DNA from: Sphingosinicella microcystinivorans
Lineage (GTDB): Bacteria; Pseudomonadota; Alphaproteobacteria; Sphingomonadales; Sphingomonadaceae
DNA: 64,000 nucleotides
Assembly (NCBI RefSeq): GCF_027941835.1
Contig: NZ_CP116005.1
Location: forward strand, 2,371,501 to 2,435,500
Reading direction: 5' to 3'
Below the pieces are notes generated by a model that saw only the letters and a program-made list of their open reading frames with translations, was not told the origin of the DNA and did no database searches. Below, one piece after another: positions 51,583-60,796 of the stretch. The stretch's first letter is position 1; every line of letters starts with the position of its first letter. A program made the translations under genes and the position numbers.

Positions 51583-51716
51583 CCGGCGCGCTGCCCAAGC
51601 CCGGGAAGTCTGGCGGTCAAGCGCCGGTTGTGTCATGGTGGCGCCGGGCTCATGAAGGGAGAACTGCGTCCAGTCGCCGGCAAACAGGTGACGGACATCG
51701 AGGGGGAGGGTTACTG

Positions 51717-52802
51717 ATGGCGCGTCTGGCCGGTGAGACCGAAACGCTCCTTTCCATTCAGGAAAGCGTCCTGTCATGCGCGGATTTCTCCGCGCTCGAA
51801 CGCGATGTCCTTGCGCCCGCCGCGGATTATCTCGGCGCCGCGACAAGCTGCTTCATACAGTTCTGGGTCAATCCCACGGGCGAAATCCGCTTTGGGCGGA
51901 CCGCCGCCCACAACGTGCCCGAACGCGCGCATCAGGGTTATCTCACGCATCATTTCCGCGGGGACCCCGCGATCAACGCGGCCAGCCGAAACTTCGGCAC
52001 CATGCCCTATGTCTTCTGCACCTCGGAGGTCTCCGACTATTCGGAGCTCACCAACAGCCCGTTCTACAACGATTTCTTCCGGCCGAACTGCATCCACCAC
52101 GTGATGGTGATGACGCAGCGGCCGCAGAGCCGCGACGGCGACATGCTGATCTTCGGCTTCCATCGCCCGCGGTCCGACCGCCCGTTCAGCGATACCGAGA
52201 AACACCGCCTGAAGCGGCTGGCGTCAGCGCTCGGCTGCTCGGCGCGGACGCTGTGCCTGCAGGACGACTTCGCCATGAGCGAGCGCGCCATCGCCGAGTA
52301 TGGCGCGGCGTATCCCGCGCACGGGCTGGTGTTCCTCGACGATCACATGAGGGTGCTCTACGGCAACCGGACCGGGCTCGCGCACCTCGCGCTTCAGGAC
52401 GTCGGCGGGCGCGTGCGGCTGGAGGCGCTGTCCCGCGCCTGCCAGAGGGCGCTGCGGACCAGCGACACGGCCGACGCCGTTTCGGTCGATATTTCGAGAT
52501 CGAGCGGCATCGTCGCGTCGGTGCGGGCGCGCTCCGATCACGAGGGGCGCCTCGTCTTCGTCGTGCACACCAACCGGCGCAACGACGAGGCGGTCTTCGA
52601 GACCCGCTGCCGCGAATACCAGCTCAGCCCGCGCGAGGTGGACATCACGCGGGCGCTCGCCGCCGGGCTTTCCAACACGGAGATCGCCGGGCGGCTGTTC
52701 ATCAGCGTCCGCACGGTGGAGAACCACCTGCGCTCGATCTATGCCAAGGCCGGCGTCAACCGCCGCACCCAGCTGCTGAGCCGGCTCAACGACTTCGAAT
52801 AG
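51717..52802 (+). CDS. LuxR-type HTH regulator with a non-AHL sensory N-terminus
   Basis: 361 residues. The C-terminal HTH (about 300-358) is LSPREVDITRALAAGLSNTEIAGRLFISVRTVENHLR. The 290-residue N-terminus is not an autoinducer domain; it looks like a GAF/PAS-type sensor (about 5-190) followed by a short linker domain (GLVFLDDHMRVLYGN). A GGGGGAGGG site precedes the ATG. It follows luxR by 134 bases, suggesting a second input to the quorum-sensing locus. The stop overlaps the convergent hydrolase by 17 bases. Confidence 0.85.
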   Translation: MARLAGETETLLSIQESVLSCADFSALERDVLAPAADYLGAATSCFIQFWVNPTGEIRFGRTAAHNVPERAHQGYLTHHFRGDPAINAASRNFGTMPYVFCTSEVSDYSELTNSPFYNDFFRPNCIHHVMVMTQRPQSRDGDMLIFGFHRPRSDRPFSDTEKHRLKRLASALGCSARTLCLQDDFAMSERAIAEYGAAYPAHGLVFLDDHMRVLYGNRTGLAHLALQDVGGRVRLEALSRACQRALRTSDTADAVSVDISRSSGIVASVRARSDHEGRLVFVVHTNRRNDEAVFETRCREYQLSPREVDITRALAAGLSNTEIAGRLFISVRTVENHLRSIYAKAGVNRRTQLLSRLNDFE

Positions 52803-53715
52803 TCGGCAGCCAGGCGATGATCCGCGCCAGCGCGTCGCGCCCGGACGAGAGCGCGCCGGCGAAGGACAGGAAGCCGTGGATGGTGCCCGCGTAGTGGTGG
52901 CTGATCGAGGCGACGCCCGCCTCTTGCAGCCTGCGGTGATAGGCGAGGCCTTCGTCGCACAGCGGATCGTAGCCCGCCGTCACGACGAGCGCTTGCGGCA
53001 GCCCCGCGAGGCTCTCCGCGAGCATCGGCGAGGCGAACGTATTTTCCGTTTCGGCGGCGTCCGTCAGGTACATGCCGCGCAGCCAGCCGATGTCCTGCTG
53101 GCCGAGGAAATAGTCGCCGCCGCCATAGGCCGCGCGGGAGGCGTAGGGCGGCGTGTCCGTGAGATCGACGCAGGGGTAGACGAGGACCTGTGCGTCGATG
53201 CGCGGGCCCCCGTTGTCCCGCGCGTGCAGCGTCAGCGCCGCGGTCAGATTGGCCCCGGCGCTGTCGCCCATGACGACGAGCGGCTGGCCCGGGCGGCGCT
53301 GCGCATCGCACCACGACAGCGCGGCGACGCAGTCGTTGAAGCCGGCCGGGAAGGGATGCTCGGGCGCGAGCCGGTATTCGACCGACACCACCGTCGCATC
53401 CGCGCCCGCCGAGACCGCCCGTGCGATCGCGTCGTGCGTTTCGACCCCGCCGAGCGCCCAGCCGCCGCCGTGGATCAGCAGCAGCATCGGGCCCTTCGCG
53501 TCCGCGCCGCGGTACACGCGAACGGCGACATCCGTCCCGTCTCCCGGGATCCTCAGGTCCCGGCTGCCGACCTCCGGCGCTTCCGGTGCCATCTGGGCGG
53601 TCGCGGCGGAAAGCTGCCGGCGCGCCTCGGCGACGGGCAGGGTCCAGAGCGGCGGCGCGCCCGAAGCCCGCATGGTGTCCAGAAGCGCCGCCACATCGGG
53701 ATCGAGTCCGGTCAT
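52786..53715 (-). CDS. Alpha/beta hydrolase, hormone-sensitive-lipase family esterase
   Basis: 309 residues. The HSL-family oxyanion motif HGGGWALGG (about 79), nucleophile elbow GDSAGAN (Ser about 152), acid in AGYDPLCDEG (about 247) and His in TIHGFLSF (about 277) complete a Ser-Asp-His triad. Such enzymes hydrolyse short acyl esters. It lies 14 bases after the stop of the broken TonB receptor on the same strand, so the two were probably one operon before the IS3 insertion. Confidence 0.9.
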   Translation of the reverse strand: MTGLDPDVAALLDTMRASGAPPLWTLPVAEARRQLSAATAQMAPEAPEVGSRDLRIPGDGTDVAVRVYRGADAKGPMLLLIHGGGWALGGVETHDAIARAVSAGADATVVSVEYRLAPEHPFPAGFNDCVAALSWCDAQRRPGQPLVVMGDSAGANLTAALTLHARDNGGPRIDAQVLVYPCVDLTDTPPYASRAAYGGGDYFLGQQDIGWLRGMYLTDAAETENTFASPMLAESLAGLPQALVVTAGYDPLCDEGLAYHRRLQEAGVASISHHYAGTIHGFLSFAGALSSGRDALARIIAWLPTIRSR

Positions 53716-53729
53716 CGTGCGCCCCCTCC

Positions 53730-54696
53730 CTAGAAGCGCTTCTTCACCGAAAGCCCCCACTCGCGCGGGCGCCCGTAATAGCCTTCGGTGTGGCCGAAGC
53801 TGGTTTCCGCGGAGACGCCGCCGCCGAGATAGGCCTTGTTCGTCAGGTTGGTGACGAAGCCCGCGATCTCGAGGCCGAGGTCGTCGTTCGCATAGGTGAT
53901 CCGCGTGTTGATCAGCGCGAAGCCGTCCTGCACGAGCGTCGCCACGTTGGTGGGATCGAGATAGGTGCGGCTCTTGTACGTCAGGTCGCCGCGGAAGGAG
54001 AGATTGCTGTTCGTGCCCACCGGCACCGTGTAGACGATGCTCGCGTTGCCGGTCCATTTCGGGACGAAGGGCTGATGCGTGTCGAGCGTGATGTCGCTCA
54101 CCCCGGGCGCGAGGCTGGTGTACTTGAAATCCGTGTAGCCGAGCCCGGCCGAAAGCTGGAGGGCGGGGGTCGGCTGCGCCTGCAACTCCAGCTCGAAGCC
54201 CTTCACCTCGGCGTCGCCCGCGTTGCCGAGGTCGAGCACGAGCACGCCGGCCTCGTTGGCCTTCACGCGCGAAAGCTGGATGTCGGTGTAGTCGTTCCAG
54301 TAGGCGGCGACGTTGAAGCGCAGCATCCGGCCGAGCAGGTCGGACTTGAAGCCGAGCTCGTAGGCCGTGACCTCCTCGGGGTTGAAGGGCACCGGCGGCG
54401 TGTTGTCCACGGTCGGGCGGCCGTTGAAGCCGCCGCTCTTGAAGCCGCGCGACACCGACGCATACGCCATGAACTGCGGCGAGAAACGATAGTCGATCGA
54501 CGCCATCGGCGTGAACGAATCCCAGCTCTTGCCCACGGTCGTCAGCGGGATGATCGGCACGCCCGACGCGACGCGGATGTGCCGCAGCGTGTAGTCCTTG
54601 CTCTCGTGCGTGTAGCGCGCACCGACCGTCAGGTTCAGGTCGTCGGCAAGCGCGTAGGTCGCCTGTCCGAACGCGGCGTAGCTCTTGATGCGGATC
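53730..54696 (-). pseudogene. TonB-dependent receptor, C-terminal fragment truncated by an IS3-family element
   Basis: About 322 codons encode the barrel end: GARYTHESKDY, AYASVSRGFKSGGFNG, a long strand series, FVTNLTNKAYLGG and the terminal GLSVKKRF with the C-terminal Phe needed for outer-membrane insertion. Reading is continuous up to base 54696, where the IS end TGTCCG begins. The signal peptide, TonB box and plug are missing and do not reappear on the far side of the mobile cluster, so the gene is dead. The family is the large sphingomonad-type receptor group; substrate unknown. Confidence 0.9.
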
Positions 54697-54770
54697 TGTC
54701 CGTCGTCAGAACATTTGGCGCAACTCGCGGCGTAAATTAGCGGAGCGCGGGCCTCGTCTGGGGGCTGATA

Positions 54771-55751
54771 TTAGGCGGCGAGCTTGCGGTGCAGCAAGCG
54801 CCGATGTTCGATGGTCTGTCGTTTGATCCTTTCGCGCTGTTTGATGATGGCAGGTGCCCTGCCGAAGTAGGCGTCGGCTGGCGTCACGTTGCCGAGGCTT
54901 TCATGGTATCGGCGGTGATTATAGTGGTCGATGAAGGCCTCGATCTGGGCCTCCAGATCGCCGGGCAGGAAGTAATTTTCCAACAGGATGCGGTTCTTGA
55001 GGGTCTGGTGCCAGCGTTCGATCTTGCCCTGGGTCTGAGGATGCATCGGGGCACCGCGGACATGGCTCATGCCGTTGGCGCCGATCCATTCGGCCAGCTC
55101 TTCAGCGATATAACTGGGACCATTATCGCTGAGCAGCTTCGGTTTTTGCACGACCCTGGCCGAAGAACAACCCGAGGCTTCGAGCGCCAGCTCCAGCGTG
55201 TCGGTGACGTCCTCGGCACGCATGGTGGTGCACAGCTTCCAAGCGATGACGTAACGGGAGAAGTCGTCGAGCACGGTCGACAGATACACCCAGCCCCACC
55301 CGATGATCTTGAAGTAGGTGAAGTCGGTCTGCCACATCTCGTTCGGCCGTGTCGTCTTCGTGTGGAACGCATCGGCCGCCTTGATCACGATGAAGGCCGG
55401 GCTGGTGATCAGGTCATGGGCCTTCAACAGACGGTAGACCGTGGCTTCCGACACGAAGTAGCGCTTCTCGTCGGTGAAGCGCACCGCGAGCTCGCGGGGT
55501 GACAGATCGGTTGTATCCAACGCCATGTCGATGATTTGCTGCTGGATATCATCGCCGATGCGGTTCCACACTCGGCTTGGAGCCGATGGCCGATCCTCCA
55601 GTGCCTCCGGGCCGCCCTCGAGGTAACGGTCGTACCAGCGGTAGAAGGTTCTGCGCGGGATACCGAGCTGGTCCAGCGTGCGTTTAGCCGGCAGGTGCGA
55701 TTGCTCGACGATCCTGAGGATCTCCAGCTTCTCGGATGCGGGATACCTCAT
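54771..55751 (-). CDS. IS3-family transposase OrfB (DDE integrase core)
   Basis: 326 residues. N-terminal HTH (LPAKRTLDQLGIPRRTFYRWYDRY), then an rve integrase core with the three catalytic acids in WQTDFTY, LLSDNGPSY and KIERWHQTLK, and the closing NHRRYHESLGNVTPADAYFG. Intact and full length. It is in the +1 frame relative to orfA, 22 bases downstream, with its own GGAAGG site. A classic -1 shift on the A6 run ending orfA would meet a TGA, so independent initiation is likely. Confidence 0.93.
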   Translation of the reverse strand: MRYPASEKLEILRIVEQSHLPAKRTLDQLGIPRRTFYRWYDRYLEGGPEALEDRPSAPSRVWNRIGDDIQQQIIDMALDTTDLSPRELAVRFTDEKRYFVSEATVYRLLKAHDLITSPAFIVIKAADAFHTKTTRPNEMWQTDFTYFKIIGWGWVYLSTVLDDFSRYVIAWKLCTTMRAEDVTDTLELALEASGCSSARVVQKPKLLSDNGPSYIAEELAEWIGANGMSHVRGAPMHPQTQGKIERWHQTLKNRILLENYFLPGDLEAQIEAFIDHYNHRRYHESLGNVTPADAYFGRAPAIIKQRERIKRQTIEHRRLLHRKLAA

Positions 55752-55773
55752 TCGCCGCCTTCCCCATCCGCGA

Positions 55774-56079
55774 TCATGCTTTTTTGAGCAGACGGTTCTC
55801 CAGCGTCAGATCGGCGACGCATTCCTTCAGCGCACGGGCTTCGCGGCGCAGGTCATGCACCTCGCCGGTGGTCGCGGCACGGGCGGTGTCGCCCGCCAAG
55901 CGCCGCTTGCCCGCTTCCATGAACTCCTTCGACCAGGTATAGTACAGGCTCTGCGCTATGCCTTCCTTGCGGCACAGCTCGGCGATGCTGTCCTCGCCGC
56001 GCAGCCCTTCCAGTACGATCCGGATCTTGTCCTCTGCTGAGAAGTGCCGGCGTGTCGCGCGCCGGATATCCTTCACCAC
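55774..56079 (-). CDS. IS3-family transposase OrfA (HTH protein)
   Basis: 101 residues starting GTG-GTG. HTH_Tnp_1 pattern: RRHFSAEDKIRIVLEGLRGEDSIAELCRKEGIAQSLYYTW, then a leucine-zipper-like segment (VHDLRREARALKECVADLTLENRLLKKA). It binds the IS ends and multimerises with OrfB. A coding-like sequence continues upstream of the GTG without a better start. Confidence 0.88.
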   Translation of the reverse strand: MVKDIRRATRRHFSAEDKIRIVLEGLRGEDSIAELCRKEGIAQSLYYTWSKEFMEAGKRRLAGDTARAATTGEVHDLRREARALKECVADLTLENRLLKKA

Positions 56080-56109
56080 CCGTTCCGCAGGGGCTTGGCC
56101 GATTTTTTC

Positions 56110-56170
56110 AAGGAGGATTTGGGCTTCATCTTCGTTCCTTCGTCACTACGACGAAGCCCAAATCCTCCTT
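56110..56170. repeat. Perfect 18-base inverted repeat inside the IS3 element
   Basis: Arms AAGGAGGATTTGGGCTTC (56110-56127) and GAAGCCCAAATCCTCCTT (56153-56170) are separated by 25 bases. They lie between the right IS end and orfA and include AGGAGG sequences on both strands. A hairpin here could insulate the transposase from outside transcription (inference). Confidence 0.6.
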
Positions 56171-56214
56171 ACTTCACAACCTCAAATCTGTGCCATTGGT
56201 GCTGACGGCGGACA

Positions 56215-56310
56215 CTTTTTCCGCTTCGATTTCTTGAGGCCACTTTCTGCATTGGCAGATGTTGCGAACGCACGCAGCGCGATTTGCAGGTTGTCGATTT
56301 TCTCGCTCAT
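56215..56310 (-). pseudogene. N-terminal fragment of an unidentified gene cut by the IS3 element
   Basis: From the ATG at 56310 the frame reads MSEKIDNLQIALRAFATSA, then NAESGLKKSKRKK for 32 codons, and runs exactly into the IS3 terminus (next codons TGT CCG belong to the IS). The ATG overlaps the stop of the neighbouring fragment (ATGA), so both come from one lost operon. No family recognised. Confidence 0.55.
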
Positions 56311-56512
56311 GCCGCACCACCATTCTCGGACGTGGCAGCTCGATTCATTAGGGCGTCCGCGAAGATGTAAAGGCGTTCGACGATTACTTTCAGCATATCA
56401 GCGAGGCCGCGAAGGAAACGCCCGATGCTGTCGAGCATCGTGTCAGCATCGGGACTGACGGGTGGATAATCCTTCTGATCGTCGGTGACCTTATCGTGAC
56501 TGAGGATCAGCG
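56307..56512 (-). pseudogene. C-terminal fragment of an unidentified gene cut by the IS21 element
   Basis: About 68 codons with coding character (DDQKDYPPVSPDADTMLDSI, then GRFLRGLADMLKVIVERLYI), ending TGA at 56307 and overlapping the next ATG. Its 5' end is replaced by the IS21 left end. It is a remnant of foreign or ancestral DNA trapped between two insertion sequences. Function unknown. Confidence 0.5.
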
Positions 56513-56615
56513 TGCAATAGGCACCCCCTTCGTGGGGTGATCGGCGTGCAAAAAGGACCCCTTCATCCCGGGGATTTAGTCGGCCGACTGGTTTTGATCA
56601 GTTGGCGAGAACGGG

Positions 56616-58130
56616 ATGTTGATCGTGGAGACAGTGGTTCGGATTCGGCGTGAGCATGCAGCGGGTAAGGCGATCAAGGCGATCGCTCGTGACCTTCGTT
56701 TGTCGCGGAAGGTCGTCCGCAAAGCGATCCGGTCGCCGGAGGCGGCGTTCAACTATCAGCGCAAAGTCCAGCCGCTGCCGCGGATCGGTCCTTATCAGGA
56801 TCGTCTCGATGCGCTGCTTGAGGAGAACGAAGGTCGCGGCCGCCGCGATCGGCTACGGATGACGCGTATCCATGACCTGCTGGTGCGCGAGGGGTTCGAT
56901 GGATCCTATGATGCGGTGCGCCGCTATGCGGCGCGCTGGCGTGCTGCGCGGCGGAAGGATGCTGGCGAAGGCGCACCGGCGTTCATCCCGATGACCTTCC
57001 AGCCGGGTGAGGCCTACCAGTTCGACTGGAGCCACGAGGATGTGGAGATCGCCGGCAAGCCGATGCGGGTGAAGGTGGCGCATATGCGTCTCTGCGACTC
57101 GCGCGCACCCTATGTCCGGGCCTATCCGCGCGAGGGCCAGGAGATGCTGTTCGATGCCCATGCCCGGGCGTTCGCGTTCTTCGGCGGTGTGCCGCGACGC
57201 GGTATCTACGATAATATGAAGACGGCGGTGACGGCCGTGTTCACCGGCAAGGAGCGTGTGTTCAACCGCCGCTTCCTGATCATGACCGATCATTACATGG
57301 TCGAGCCGACCGCCTGCTCGCCGGCGGCGGGATGGGAGAAGGGCCAGGTCGAGCAGCAGGTCCAGACGATCCGAGGCCGCTTCTTCCAGCCGCGACTCCG
57401 GTTCGCCAGCCTGGCCGAGCTCAACGGGTGGCTGGAGGCCGAGTGCCGGCGCTGGGCCGAGCATCATGCCCATCCCGAACGCGGGGATATTACCGTCGCC
57501 GAGGCGCTGGATATGGAGCGACCGGCCCTGCAGCCGATCCTGGCACCGTTCGACGGCTTCCATGAGAGCGAGCATGCCGTCACCGGCACCTGCCTCATCA
57601 GCTTCGATCGCAACCGCTACTCGGTCATGTCGACGGCCGCACGCCGGACCGTTCAGGTGCGCTCCTATGCCGATCGCATCGTCATACGCTGCGGCGATGC
57701 GATCGTCGGGGAGCATGAGCGCCACTTCGGTCGGAACCGCACGATATACGATCCCTGGCATTATCTGCCGGTCCTCGCGCACAAGCCCGGCGCGCTGCGT
57801 AACGGCGCACCGTTCCAGGACTGGGATCTGCCGCCCGCCCTGCACCGATTACGGCGAAGGCTCGGCACCGGGGACGAGGCCGATCGCAGGTTCGTGCGGG
57901 TCCTCTCGGCGGTGCTCACCGATGGCCTGGAGCCGGTAGAGGCTGCCGTGCGCGAAGCGTTGGCGAACGGAACGGCCAGCGACGAGCTGATCCTCAACAT
58001 CCTCTCCCGGCGCCGCGAGCCGGCGACACCCCACAGCATCGTCACTTCGGAAGACCGGATGCTGCAGCATCCTCCGCTCGCCGACTGTGCCCGCTATGAT
58101 CTGCTGCGAGGCTATGATGCAGCGGCATGA
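56616..58130 (+). CDS. istA: IS21-family transposase IstA
   Basis: 504 residues. N-terminal HTH ([24 protein letters not shown]), DDE core with [10 protein letters not shown] (about 134), [10 protein letters not shown] (about 195) and [17 protein letters not shown] (catalytic Glu about 249), and a C-terminal beta domain. Intact. Its 3' end overlaps istB. Confidence 0.93.
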   Translation: MLIVETVVRIRREHAAGKAIKAIARDLRLSRKVVRKAIRSPEAAFNYQRKVQPLPRIGPYQDRLDALLEENEGRGRRDRLRMTRIHDLLVREGFDGSYDAVRRYAARWRAARRKDAGEGAPAFIPMTFQPGEAYQFDWSHEDVEIAGKPMRVKVAHMRLCDSRAPYVRAYPREGQEMLFDAHARAFAFFGGVPRRGIYDNMKTAVTAVFTGKERVFNRRFLIMTDHYMVEPTACSPAAGWEKGQVEQQVQTIRGRFFQPRLRFASLAELNGWLEAECRRWAEHHAHPERGDITVAEALDMERPALQPILAPFDGFHESEHAVTGTCLISFDRNRYSVMSTAARRTVQVRSYADRIVIRCGDAIVGEHERHFGRNRTIYDPWHYLPVLAHKPGALRNGAPFQDWDLPPALHRLRRRLGTGDEADRRFVRVLSAVLTDGLEPVEAAVREALANGTASDELILNILSRRREPATPHSIVTSEDRMLQHPPLADCARYDLLRGYDAAA

Positions 58131-58845
58131 TATGATCGACACGATGCGCGGCCTCGGACTCAAGGGCATGGCGGCGGCGTTCGACGAGGCGGTCACCACC
58201 GGCCTCCAGCGCAAGCGCACCACCATGGAGATACTGACCGACCTGCTCCGTGCTGAGGCGACCCACCGGGATGCAGCCTCCATCCGCTATCGGATGACGG
58301 CTGCGAGGCTGCCCGTGGTGAAGGACCTGGAGCGGTTCAGCTTCGAGGGCACACCGATCAATGAGGAGATGATCCGCTCCCTTCACGATGGCTCCTTCCT
58401 CCCGCCTCGCCGCAATATCGTGCTGGTCGGCGGCACGGGGACAGGCAAGACCCACCTCGCCATCGCGATCACCGCCAATGTCGTGCGAAGGGGCGCTCGC
58501 GCCCGCTACTTCAACACCGTCGATCTGGTGACACGCCTCGAAGAGGAGACCCGGATCGGCAAAGGCGGGACCCTGGCGGCGCAGCTGTCGCGGCTCGACC
58601 TGATCGTGCTCGACGAGCTCGGTTATCTGCCGTTCGCCCGCTCGGGAGGGCAGTTGCTGTTCCACCTCATCAGCAAGCTTTATGAGCGGACCAGCGTCAT
58701 CATCACCACGAACCTCGCCTTCGGCGAATGGCCGACCGTGTTCGGCGATCCCAAGATGACCACGGCGCTGCTCGACCGCGTCACCCACCACTGCGATATC
58801 GTCGAGACGGGCAACGACAGCTGGCGCTTCAAAAACCGCAGCTGA
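58117..58845 (+). CDS. istB: IS21-family helper ATPase IstB
   Basis: About 242 residues. AAA+ DnaC-like ATPase with Walker [13 protein letters not shown] (about 103), Walker [13 protein letters not shown] (about 165) and sensor [12 protein letters not shown]. It assists IstA in target selection. The start at 58117 (or 58114) lies inside the end of istA. The remaining 178 bases to the IS end hold a hairpin (CTTGCGCTGCG with CGCAGCGCAAG) and the terminal repeats. Confidence 0.92.
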   Translation: MQRHDMIDTMRGLGLKGMAAAFDEAVTTGLQRKRTTMEILTDLLRAEATHRDAASIRYRMTAARLPVVKDLERFSFEGTPINEEMIRSLHDGSFLPPRRNIVLVGGTGTGKTHLAIAITANVVRRGARARYFNTVDLVTRLEEETRIGKGGTLAAQLSRLDLIVLDELGYLPFARSGGQLLFHLISKLYERTSVIITTNLAFGEWPTVFGDPKMTTALLDRVTHHCDIVETGNDSWRFKNRS

Positions 58846-59025
58846 CAGCCACCTTCGGCGCCTTCAAAAATCTATCTTGCGCTGCGCGCGCCTCCGGTCG
58901 GGCTACGCCCGCCCTCCGCCGCACGCAGCGCAAGGCCATCTTCAACAAACCAGCATCATATTATCCGAAAAGGGGGTCCCTCTTCGACGCCGATCGGGGG
59001 TCCCTTTTGAACGCCGTTTGACACC

Positions 59026-59338
59026 TCCGCGCTAGCGCAGCATAAGAATGCCCTTGTTTCTTATTATCTGCAAACGCGCAGCAAGGACTATTTTGGGAAT
59101 ATAGACAATAAGCGTTGGTATTCAAAAATAGAGATGTTTCTCTATCATCAGGTTGGTGTGAAAAATATAAATATATATGAATTTCAAAATACGAAAAATG
59201 GCAGGAAATTAATAAGACATATTGAGAACTTTATTCAAAACGAAATTCATAAGGAGAAGAGGCATACTGCTTTATCTGCTGTCGATATCGGCGCGCTTAC
59301 GCCATTAGAGTACGAGCGCTATTGCGCAGACATATTAC
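59026..59338 (+). pseudogene. Mrr-like restriction endonuclease, 5'-truncated N-terminal part
   Basis: An open, AT-rich frame runs from the very end of the IS21 element (first codons S-A-L-A-Q-H-K-N-A-L) to the IS1595 insertion point, with no stop. It contains YLQTRSKDYFGNIDNKRWY and IHKEKRHTALSAVDIGAL. The last part, TPLEYERYCADIL, is the start of the Mrr_cat fold (conserved F/Y-E-x-Y/hydrophobic helix). The catalytic continuation is found at 61670 onward. The true N-terminus was removed by the IS21 element; the internal ATG at 59134 is not the ancestral start. Confidence 0.8.
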
Positions 59339-59408
59339 GGCGTCTATCCCCTTGGCATACGGCGTTGACCGCGTAACGAAATCGGCATAGCTTCCCTATG
59401 GGGGGAGC

Positions 59409-60323
59409 ATGATGGCATCGCTTACAATTCCTCGGGAAGAGGAAATAGTCCTACAGTTTGACTTCGATCCCGGCGCGAATGCCGATGCGATCATCGCTGC
59501 TGAGGCGCTGATAGCTTGGGTTGAAGCGGCTCGCACGGCGAATGCCATTATTAACCCGCTCAGCGAGTTGAAGGTTGATCTTGTAAGTGCGGAACAGGCC
59601 TGCCTAAAACTTCGCACCGTTTTTCGATTTGTCGAAGATAAGGTTCTCGGACCTCCCGCGGACTTTCTTGACGAGTTTCCTCGTATAAAAAAGCTGGTGG
59701 TCGCCACCGTGATTGGCATTCCGGCAGGACTTGCCATTGTTGTTGGCGAGCATGTGATGTTTCCCGATCCACCAGCCGACCTAAGCCCCGCCGCCAAGCA
59801 GGTCTTTCAGGAAGAAGCCAAGAAGCTGGAATCTTCTCCAGAAGTCAAAAAGAAGGTCCAGGAATTCTATAAAAAGGTCGAAAAACAGGGAACCATCAGT
59901 CAAGTTCAGATCAAGGAGGGAGACGAGCGCGCGCCCCCTCTAATGACAATCCCTCGCACTGAGTTTTCGGTCCGGAGCGGCCTCTGGTCGCCGCCCGAGG
60001 AGCAGCCCACTGAGCGGCCACAAGTGAAGGATTGGGATGTGGTGCTAACCCATCCCGTCCTAGTCTCGAAACCGGAGATTTGGCGCTTCAAGAGGGAGGG
60101 ACTGCCATTCTCTGCGAAGATGGAGGATAATGCCATCCTTCTGGCCATAAAGGACGGGCGGCTACCCTTACACTTCCAAGAGGGGGAAGCAATGAAGGTC
60201 CGTGTAGAGTGGCGAGAGCGGCTTGTAGGAAAAGTTTGGGAGCCGGTCGCTCGATCATACAAAATTACTAAAGTGCTTGCGCCAAAGCCGCTAGCTGCCG
60301 CCGCCCCGCTTCTCACCGAATAG
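59409..60323 (+). CDS. IS1595 passenger protein of unknown function
   Basis: 304 residues; starts 70 bases inside the left end of the element behind a GGGGGAG site. N-terminal about 95 residues are soluble and helical (GANADAIIAAEALIAWVEAA), followed by one hydrophobic segment (KLVVATVIGIPAGLAIVVG, about 98-116), a charged helical linker (EEAKKLESSPEVKKKVQEFY), and a C-terminal beta-rich domain of about 100 residues (VKDWDVVLTHPVLVSKPEIW; MKVRVEWRERLVGK). It is not a transposase. No family recognised; IS1595 subgroups are known to carry passengers. Possibly a phage- or stress-related membrane protein (speculative). Confidence 0.8.
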   Translation: MMASLTIPREEEIVLQFDFDPGANADAIIAAEALIAWVEAARTANAIINPLSELKVDLVSAEQACLKLRTVFRFVEDKVLGPPADFLDEFPRIKKLVVATVIGIPAGLAIVVGEHVMFPDPPADLSPAAKQVFQEEAKKLESSPEVKKKVQEFYKKVEKQGTISQVQIKEGDERAPPLMTIPRTEFSVRSGLWSPPEEQPTERPQVKDWDVVLTHPVLVSKPEIWRFKREGLPFSAKMEDNAILLAIKDGRLPLHFQEGEAMKVRVEWRERLVGKVWEPVARSYKITKVLAPKPLAAAAPLLTE

Positions 60324-60491
60324 AAGGACAGCGAGCGAACACAAAAAGATCGGTCCAAGAGTCGAAAAGGCGGCCAACGGAAAGGCGTTTATGGCCAGAT
60401 AAGTGCCACACGCGATAGCCACGGCAAGTGCCAAAATCGTCGGATCGGAAAAGGCGCTCCTAAACCACCGCCCTAGCATTTCGCGCCTCAC
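60291..60491 (-). CDS. Small two-helix membrane protein in IS1595
   Basis: 66 residues: a basic N-terminus, then two hydrophobic segments (ILALAVAIACGTYLAINAF and LGPIFLCSLAVLLFG) separated by a turn, ending EKRGGGS. It overlaps the 3' end of the passenger gene by 33 bases in the convergent direction. A membrane hairpin of this kind is plausible but unsupported by a recognised family. Confidence 0.45.
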   Translation of the reverse strand: MRREMLGRWFRSAFSDPTILALAVAIACGTYLAINAFPLAAFSTLGPIFLCSLAVLLFGEKRGGGS

Positions 60492-60586
60492 TCGTGCTAT
60501 CGTTCGGAGCCGTCAAGCTAGCACGACACGGATCGAAACCCTAATCGTGAGTCTTTTCAATGGCTTGATTCAAAAGGAGAATCGCC

Positions 60587-60796
60587 GTGGATGCGCGGAA
60601 TAGGTTAAAGCTCACGCAAACCCGCGACGAGGCTGGAAACATCATTCCTGAAATGCTCAATCATTTCATTGCCGAACGCGAAGCCGAGGGCCAAGCCCCC
60701 GGCGACGCGGCGAAGCTCACTGACCTTACTCGTCGCCTTGCGGAAACTCCGAAATCAGTTCAGCGAACATCGAAGCGGGGCGGGTTCGCCGGTTGA
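60587..60796 (+). CDS. Small ORF in IS1595
   Basis: 69 residues from a GTG with a good AAGGAG site (start DARNRLKLTQTRDEAGNIIP). Charged and probably soluble. It overlaps the convergent transposase by 71 bases. No family recognised; it may be a small regulator of the element or spurious, but the binding site and composition favour real translation. Confidence 0.4.
   Translation: MDARNRLKLTQTRDEAGNIIPEMLNHFIAEREAEGQAPGDAAKLTDLTRRLAETPKSVQRTSKRGGFAG

Larger units (their letters stand above)
54697..56214 (-). mobile_element. IS3-family insertion sequence, 1518 bp
   Basis: Imperfect terminal inverted repeats start TGTCCG-T/C-CGTCAG at both ends (54697 inward and 56214 inward, about 20 of 26 bases matching). 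Two genes, orfA and orfB, lie on the minus strand. No target-site duplication is seen (GATC on one side, CTTT on the other), so one flank was lost by deletion or recombination after insertion. Confidence 0.85.
56513..59023 (+). mobile_element. IS21-family insertion sequence, about 2.5 kb
   Basis: IstA and IstB genes are flanked by multiple terminal repeats of the type GGCGT-n-CAAAA-GGACCCC. On the right the repeat is doubled and ends TGTCAAACGG (reverse strand from 59023). On the left the best terminus is TGCAATAGGC at 56513; this boundary is uncertain by some tens of bases. No target duplication is seen, so flanking DNA has been deleted or exchanged. Confidence 0.8.

Noticed and set aside
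56513-59023. IS21 target-site duplication
   Set aside because: CAGCG on the left and CCTCC on the right do not match under any left boundary tried; recorded as absent rather than forced.
59134-59376. Independent 80-residue gene starting at 59134
   Set aside because: The frame is open back to the IS21 end and its last 13 codons are IS1595 terminal repeat, so it is part of the broken Mrr-like gene.
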